Part shown: one piece after another, positions 58,782 through 64,000 of the stretch
Numbering within the stretch: the first letter of the stretch is position 1
Layout of the letters: each line of letters opens with the position of its first letter
From: Yoonia vestfoldensis DSM 16212
GTDB lineage: Bacteria > Pseudomonadota > Alphaproteobacteria > Rhodobacterales > Rhodobacteraceae
Length of the DNA: 64,000 bases
Direction of reading: 5' to 3'
Assembly (NCBI RefSeq): GCF_000382265.1
Contig: NZ_KB907977.1
Span: 62,001 to 126,000 of the forward strand
The notes under the pieces: model-generated
Told to the model about the DNA's origin: nothing
Database searches by the model: none
The model's input: the letters and a program-made list of their open reading frames with translations, nothing else
Program-made: the position numbers and the translations under genes

Positions 58782-59690
58782 ATGTCGCAGAATGTTCTTA
58801 TCCTCGGCGCGTCCGGCAAGATCGGCAGCCATGCCGCCGAAGCCTTCTGGAACGCCGGTTGGACCGTGCGCCAGTTCAACCGCGCAACCGACGATATGAC
58901 GACGGCGGCCATGGGCTGCGACGTCATCGTGAACGGGTTCAACCCCGCCGGTTATCGCAACTGGGCGCAGGCGATCCCCGCGATCACGGCGCAGGTCATC
59001 GCCGCCGCCAAGGCCAGTGGAGCGACCGTCATCATCCCCGGCAATCTCTACAATTACGGCAACCAACCTGGCGTGCTGGATGAAAACACACCGCATCTGG
59101 CGACCACCCGCAAGGGCCGGATCAGGATCGCGATGGAAGCGGCCTATCGCGCGGCGGGCGTGCGGACCATCGTGCTGCGGGCGGGCAATTTCATCGACCC
59201 CGTGGGCAATGACGACATCATGCGTCTGTTCGTCCTGCGCGACATCGCCAAAGGCCGGATCACCCATGGCGGCGATCCTGCGGCGTTGCAGGCCTATTGC
59301 TATGTGCCCGACTGGGCACGCGCCGCCGTGATGCTGGCGGACAGGCGGCACAGCTTGGACGATTTCGCGGACATCCCCTTTCCCGGTCATGCCTTCAGCG
59401 CGGAGGACCTGCGCGCCGTGATCCAGACTGTTAGCACACGACCCATCACCTTGCAGGCGTTTCCGTGGTGGCTGATGACCGTTCTCAGCCCTGTCTGGCC
59501 GCTGGCCTATGAGATGCGCGAGATGCGGTATCTTTACACCATGCCGCACCAGATCGGCGGAGGCCGGTTTGCAGAACTCCTGCCCGATTTCCGCGCGACC
59601 GACCTGCGGTCCGTGATGTTGGCGGGCCTACCGGCGGACATCCACCCAGACAAGATGATGCGCCCCGATATCCGGTCCGTCACCGCCTGA
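58782..59690 (+). CDS. NAD(P)-binding epimerase/NmrA-like protein
   Basis: 302 residues, Rossmann start LILGASGKIGSHAAEAF with the G-x-x-G-x-x-G pattern. The short-chain dehydrogenase Tyr-x3-Lys is not in its usual place, so the catalytic role is uncertain; NmrA- or atypical SDR-like is a better name. AGCAGGAG lies eight bases upstream. The 3' end overlaps the convergent endonuclease-like gene by 63 bases. Confidence 0.82.
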   Translation: MSQNVLILGASGKIGSHAAEAFWNAGWTVRQFNRATDDMTTAAMGCDVIVNGFNPAGYRNWAQAIPAITAQVIAAAKASGATVIIPGNLYNYGNQPGVLDENTPHLATTRKGRIRIAMEAAYRAAGVRTIVLRAGNFIDPVGNDDIMRLFVLRDIAKGRITHGGDPAALQAYCYVPDWARAAVMLADRRHSLDDFADIPFPGHAFSAEDLRAVIQTVSTRPITLQAFPWWLMTVLSPVWPLAYEMREMRYLYTMPHQIGGGRFAELLPDFRATDLRSVMLAGLPADIHPDKMMRPDIRSVTA

Positions 59691-60614
59691 CGCGGGCCAA
59701 ACCACACCGGCATCGACCACCTGCCAATCCCGTGACGGCAGGACATAGCTGACCCGCAGCATCCCGATGCCAAGGTCGCGCCAGTCGGCGGTGGGCTGGC
59801 CCGGCAAAGGGTCCTGCAACACAGGATGCGCCAGAAACGCGGCCATGGCGGCGCGGTCGCCATCACCGCCCAGCGGGTCAAGATTGGCATTGCCTGCGAT
59901 CAGGAAATCATCCGGCAAGGGGCCGAAATCCCCCGCCAGCACCTGTTCCCACAGCCGCAATTCATCACGGTTGCGCAAGACATTCCGCCGCTCTGCCCCG
60001 TCAAAGGCGGGGGGACTGGCCGAAAACGCCATGACCGCAAAAGGCGGCGCATCGGGCGGCAGGACCGGCACGACCCAATGGCCGGTCGTAGACAGGCGCT
60101 GCACGTCCAGCACAGCCTGCGGAAAGAACGGTGCGCTATCCTGCACCGGCAGATCGGCCCCCGGCAGATCGCGCCACAAGAGCGCGGACAGGTCGGTGAC
60201 GCCGCCTGCGTCGATGGGCAGACGCGACAGGATCGCCATCCCGCCATTGCCGTTGAAAAGCCCGTACCCCTGCGCATCGCGCGGCTCGCCCAGCCGTCCG
60301 TTCTGGTCGATGTCCAGCCCTGTCGGCATCCCCGTATTGGGCCGCAGCGCAAAGACATGCGGATAGGCCGGGTCGAACAGCGCCGCAAAGGCCGCCAGTG
60401 CGAAACCGTCAAGATCATAGTCGAAATCCGTCAGCACCAGCACATCGGGATCGGCTTGCGCGATAATCGCGACAATCCCTTCGATCTGCGGATCGTCGCC
60501 GCCCAGAATATCGCGCAGCAGCAACCCCGGCCCTTCACGGTTGAGAGGTGCAGCATAGGTCGCGATGCGCAGATCGTCGGCGGTGGCAGCCAAGGGCCAC
60601 AATCCGATTGTCAG
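59628..60614 (-). CDS. Endonuclease/exonuclease/phosphatase-fold protein
   Basis: About 328 residues of the EEP fold: VIAIIAQADPDVLVLTDFDYD replaces the usual Glu region, and the end shows AGNANLDPLGGDG (N-x-N-x-D) and GAHHLVWVDV (H-H-x-x-W-like D-H motif). A signal-like segment (ALTIGLWPLAATA) suggests export. No ATG, GTG or suitable TTG precedes it; a CTG at 60614 overlaps the upstream stop (CTGA) and has GGGAG nearby. A TTG at 60602 is the alternative. Confidence 0.72.
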   Translation of the reverse strand: MTIGLWPLAATADDLRIATYAAPLNREGPGLLLRDILGGDDPQIEGIVAIIAQADPDVLVLTDFDYDLDGFALAAFAALFDPAYPHVFALRPNTGMPTGLDIDQNGRLGEPRDAQGYGLFNGNGGMAILSRLPIDAGGVTDLSALLWRDLPGADLPVQDSAPFFPQAVLDVQRLSTTGHWVVPVLPPDAPPFAVMAFSASPPAFDGAERRNVLRNRDELRLWEQVLAGDFGPLPDDFLIAGNANLDPLGGDGDRAAMAAFLAHPVLQDPLPGQPTADWRDLGIGMLRVSYVLPSRDWQVVDAGVVWPASGGDGPDIGAHHLVWVDVRR

Positions 60615-61450
60615 AGCTCTCCCAAGGCTGCGGAGGCCGCGCGGTCGCGGACCTTGTCGCGCTGCATCTGGATCATGTCCGCGACGCGGGTCAATGCGAC
60701 ACCGCGCATCAGGATACTCGCAGGCAGAAACGCCCATGCCGTCACCGTCCAGATCAAGGTATGCGGGTTTTCCAGATTGATCGGCGTGCCAAAGACCGAC
60801 AACAATTTGAACGCCGCCGGGACCAGAAATGGCAGCAAAAACCCTAAGATGATGTTAACGCGGCCGTCGCGTTGCAACCGCGTCACGACGTCTCCGCCGG
60901 CTGTCGGATCGAATGTGGGCAGGTTGACCCAGACATTGAACGCGCCGCCGCGCCGTGGCCAGCGTTGCAACCGCAAAAGCAGGATGAACCAGACAATCGA
61001 AAACAGCGCGATCAGATAACTTAGCCCCGCCGCATGCCGCATCCGGTCCAGCAAGGCCGGATCGGTGCCTTCGGGCATCATCAGCACCATCAGCCTGACG
61101 GGTGAATAGGGGAAATCGATAACTCTGCCGATCGCCACGCCGCTGGCTTCGAACATGGCGGTCATTTCGGACGGGTTGTCATACCCTCGAAAGATCATCG
61201 AAAGACAAAGCACCGTGGCAAACAGCGCCGAGAATCGCATCCTGTTGAACGGCGGCGCATCGCGGAATTCCACAAGGCTGGGGCTGGCAGCGCTATACTC
61301 GACAATGGTGAAGAGCGCGGCAAAGATCGCCACCAGCACAACAACCTGTGTCGCATCGGTGCCGCTTCCAAGAAGCAGCGCCGATGGCATGATGACAAGC
61401 ATCACGACAAGGATCGCCCTCACAATCGCCGCTGGCAGTCGTAACAACAC
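60611..61450 (-). CDS. Uncharacterised polytopic membrane protein
   Basis: 279 residues with about five membrane segments; GTG start preceded by GGGAG. Family not recognised. It lies between leuD and the EEP protein on the same strand and overlaps the latter, so these two are a unit. Charged end KVRDRAASAALGEL. Confidence 0.7.
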   Translation of the reverse strand: MLLRLPAAIVRAILVVMLVIMPSALLLGSGTDATQVVVLVAIFAALFTIVEYSAASPSLVEFRDAPPFNRMRFSALFATVLCLSMIFRGYDNPSEMTAMFEASGVAIGRVIDFPYSPVRLMVLMMPEGTDPALLDRMRHAAGLSYLIALFSIVWFILLLRLQRWPRRGGAFNVWVNLPTFDPTAGGDVVTRLQRDGRVNIILGFLLPFLVPAAFKLLSVFGTPINLENPHTLIWTVTAWAFLPASILMRGVALTRVADMIQMQRDKVRDRAASAALGEL

Positions 61451-61673
61451 TGCAAGTACTCCCAGATGACCGCAAAGCAGGCCCTGCGATCAGTGTCTTT
61501 GCCGGCTGCAACGCGATCCGCATCACAACAAGCCCCCGCCTTACAATTTGGCCTGAACGACCTTCGGTCTGCAAGGGCGGGGGATCATTCAAGGAACAGG
61601 TTCAATGATTTAGGCGGGGACTGGTGCGTGATTGCAACCATCGCGCTGCGGCTGCAAATGTCCTGAAAACGCG

Positions 61674-61697
61674 AAAGCCGCACCCGAGGATGCGGCG
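61674..61697 (-). terminator. Terminator of leuCD
   Basis: GCCGCA/TGCGGC stem (61677-61682 with 61691-61696) with eight-base loop, then TTTC on the minus strand, about 20 bases after the leuD stop. Confidence 0.7.
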
Positions 61698-61717
61698 TTC
61701 AGGCGATGGCGCGGGGG

Positions 61718-62322
61718 TCAGACCCAGGGGCGTTCGGCGCTTGCCTTTGCTTCGAAACCGGCAATGGCTGCCGCTTTTTCCTGCGTCAGGCCGATATCGT
61801 CCAGCCCGTTCATCAGGCAATGTTTCTTGAAGGAATCGACCTCGAAATGAAAGACATCCCCGTCCGATGATGTGATCGTCTGCGCCTCCAGATCGACTTC
61901 GATCCGTGCGTTGGACCCTTTTTCGGCGTCTTTCATCAGGATATCGACCTGATCCTGTGGCAGGGTGATCGGCAGGATGCCGTTCTTGAAACAGTTGTTG
62001 TAAAAGATATCGGCATAGCTCGGTGCGATCACGCAGGTGATGCCGAAATCGGCAATCGCCCAGGGCGCATGTTCGCGGCTTGACCCGCAACCGAAATTCT
62101 CGCCCGCGACAAGGATCTGGGCATCACGGTATTGCGGTTTGTTCAGCACGAAATCGGGAATTTCGTTGCCGTCCTGATCATAGCGCATTTCATCGAACAG
62201 GTTCACACCAAGGCCCGACCGTTTGATCGTTTTCAGAAATTGCTTGGGGATGATCATATCGGTGTCGATATTGACCAAGGGCAAGGGTGCGGCGATCCCG
62301 CTGAGTTTGGTGAATTTTTGCA

Positions 62323-62323
<1 letters not shown>
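61718..62323 (-). CDS. leuD: 3-isopropylmalate dehydratase small subunit
   Basis: 201 residues. N-terminal [17 protein letters not shown] and the swivel-domain signature [15 protein letters not shown]. Pairs with LeuC. Starts on the base of the leuC stop (TAATG). Confidence 0.96.
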
Positions 62324-63726
<1,403 letters not shown>

Positions 63727-63781
63727 TGTCCTCTCCCGTATCAGATTTCAGATGTGTGCAGGCGTGCGGAAACGGCGGGCG

Positions 63782-63868
63782 TCAGCCCCGCGCGAGGATC
63801 GTGCAAGTCGCGCCGAAAAACCGCCAAGGCAGGCGTGCGCGGTCATCCATGTCGAAAACCTGTTTCAT
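63782..63868 (-). CDS. Possible 28-residue leader peptide upstream of leuC
   Basis: Frame starting ATGAAACAGG (MKQVFDMDDR...) ending ...FFGATCTILARG, 56 bases before leuC. Its stop is followed by a GC hairpin (GCGGG/CCCGC). Only two Leu codons, so classic leucine attenuation is unlikely. Shine-Dalgarno is weak. Evidence is the position and the ATG-to-stop frame; treat as tentative. Confidence 0.35.
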   Translation of the reverse strand: MKQVFDMDDRARLPWRFFGATCTILARG

Positions 63869-63908
63869 GGCGCCGTGGATACACCCTGCCCGCGCCGCCC
63901 GCAAGGGA

Positions 63909-64000
63909 TCAGATAGGGGCAGGGTTTGCCGGAATCACGCTTTTGATGAAAGCGACGGTCGGTGCCGGATCAAAATAGTCGGTGGTTTCGGCATTGGTCT
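63909..64000 (-). CDS. 3' end of an unidentified gene (truncated by window)
   Basis: The minus strand is open from the window edge to a stop at 63909, reading ...TNAETTDYFDPAPTVAFIKSVIPANPAPI. Codon third positions are G/C-rich as in real genes here. Too short to assign. Confidence 0.55.
   Translation of the reverse strand, partial: TNAETTDYFDPAPTVAFIKSVIPANPAPI

Overview
The window is a gene-dense, high-GC chromosomal segment with the content and gene order of an alphaproteobacterium of the family Rhodobacteraceae (Roseobacter group). The evidence for this is the F0 gene order atpI-atpB-atpE-b'-b, MipZ instead of the Min system, a TrcR (DUF1013) cell-cycle regulator, the split leuCD/leuB arrangement, glcDEF, and A/T-poor Shine-Dalgarno-led genes in short operons. 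No rRNA, tRNA, CRISPR array, prophage or insertion sequence was recognised. The window opens inside the C-terminal SGNH domain of an acyltransferase-like gene and closes inside the 3' end of an unidentified minus-strand gene.

Layout. 0-13 kb: metallo-beta-lactamase-fold enzyme, rsgA, a small phosphatase, dnaX-ybaB-recR, a pair of unknown membrane-anchored proteins, trcR preceded by an overlapping small Cys-containing reading frame, an alpha/beta hydrolase divergent from gabD, and a serine hydrolase. 13-21 kb: DUF1285, then a MoxR ATPase / DUF58 / BatA-DUF4159 / large membrane protein operon, closed by a convergent DUF599 gene. 21-31 kb: the glycolate oxidase operon glcDEF with a very good sigma70 promoter, a secreted trypsin-like protease, an Hsp20 gene behind a sigma32-like promoter, polA, a zinc-finger small protein and an orphan ABC ATPase. 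31-39 kb: HIT protein, a GT14-like glycosyltransferase divergent from a sulfotransferase, a sugar/nucleoside kinase translationally coupled to nth, an Ada-like protein, an OmpA lipoprotein and a FadR-type GntR regulator. 39-45 kb: CPBP protease, the F0 ATP synthase operon, ArsR regulator, and a LysR/EamA pair. 45-53 kb: translation and secretion genes (ffh, rpsP, rimM, trmD, rplS, rpmE) with a GNAT enzyme, chorismate mutase, a 50-residue membrane protein and a Cys-repeat lipoprotein/beta-barrel pair. 53-64 kb: rhlE-type helicase, mipZ, EamA transporter, leuB, a LysR/NmrA-like divergent pair, an endonuclease-like exported protein, and leuCD.

The most informative non-coding signals are as follows. 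(1) A dispersed intergenic repeat (core around 33 bp, seven copies, both orientations) sits directly against stop codons. In one case it supplies the Shine-Dalgarno (glcE) and in another the first codons (a GNAT gene) of the downstream gene. In two full copies it is preceded by two different hairpins, so it looks modular. (2) A 19-bp TGGT-N11-ACCA palindrome overlies the -10 box of glcD and recurs (15 of 19 bases) immediately upstream of the FadR-family gene 17 kb away. This predicts that the regulator controls glcDEF and itself. (3) Several short genes too small for ordinary ORF lists sit in translationally coupled positions. (4) Four convergent gene pairs overlap at their 3' ends. I see no large, clearly new multi-gene system; the candidates for new biology are the repeat family, the Cys-decamer lipoprotein and the small coupled proteins.
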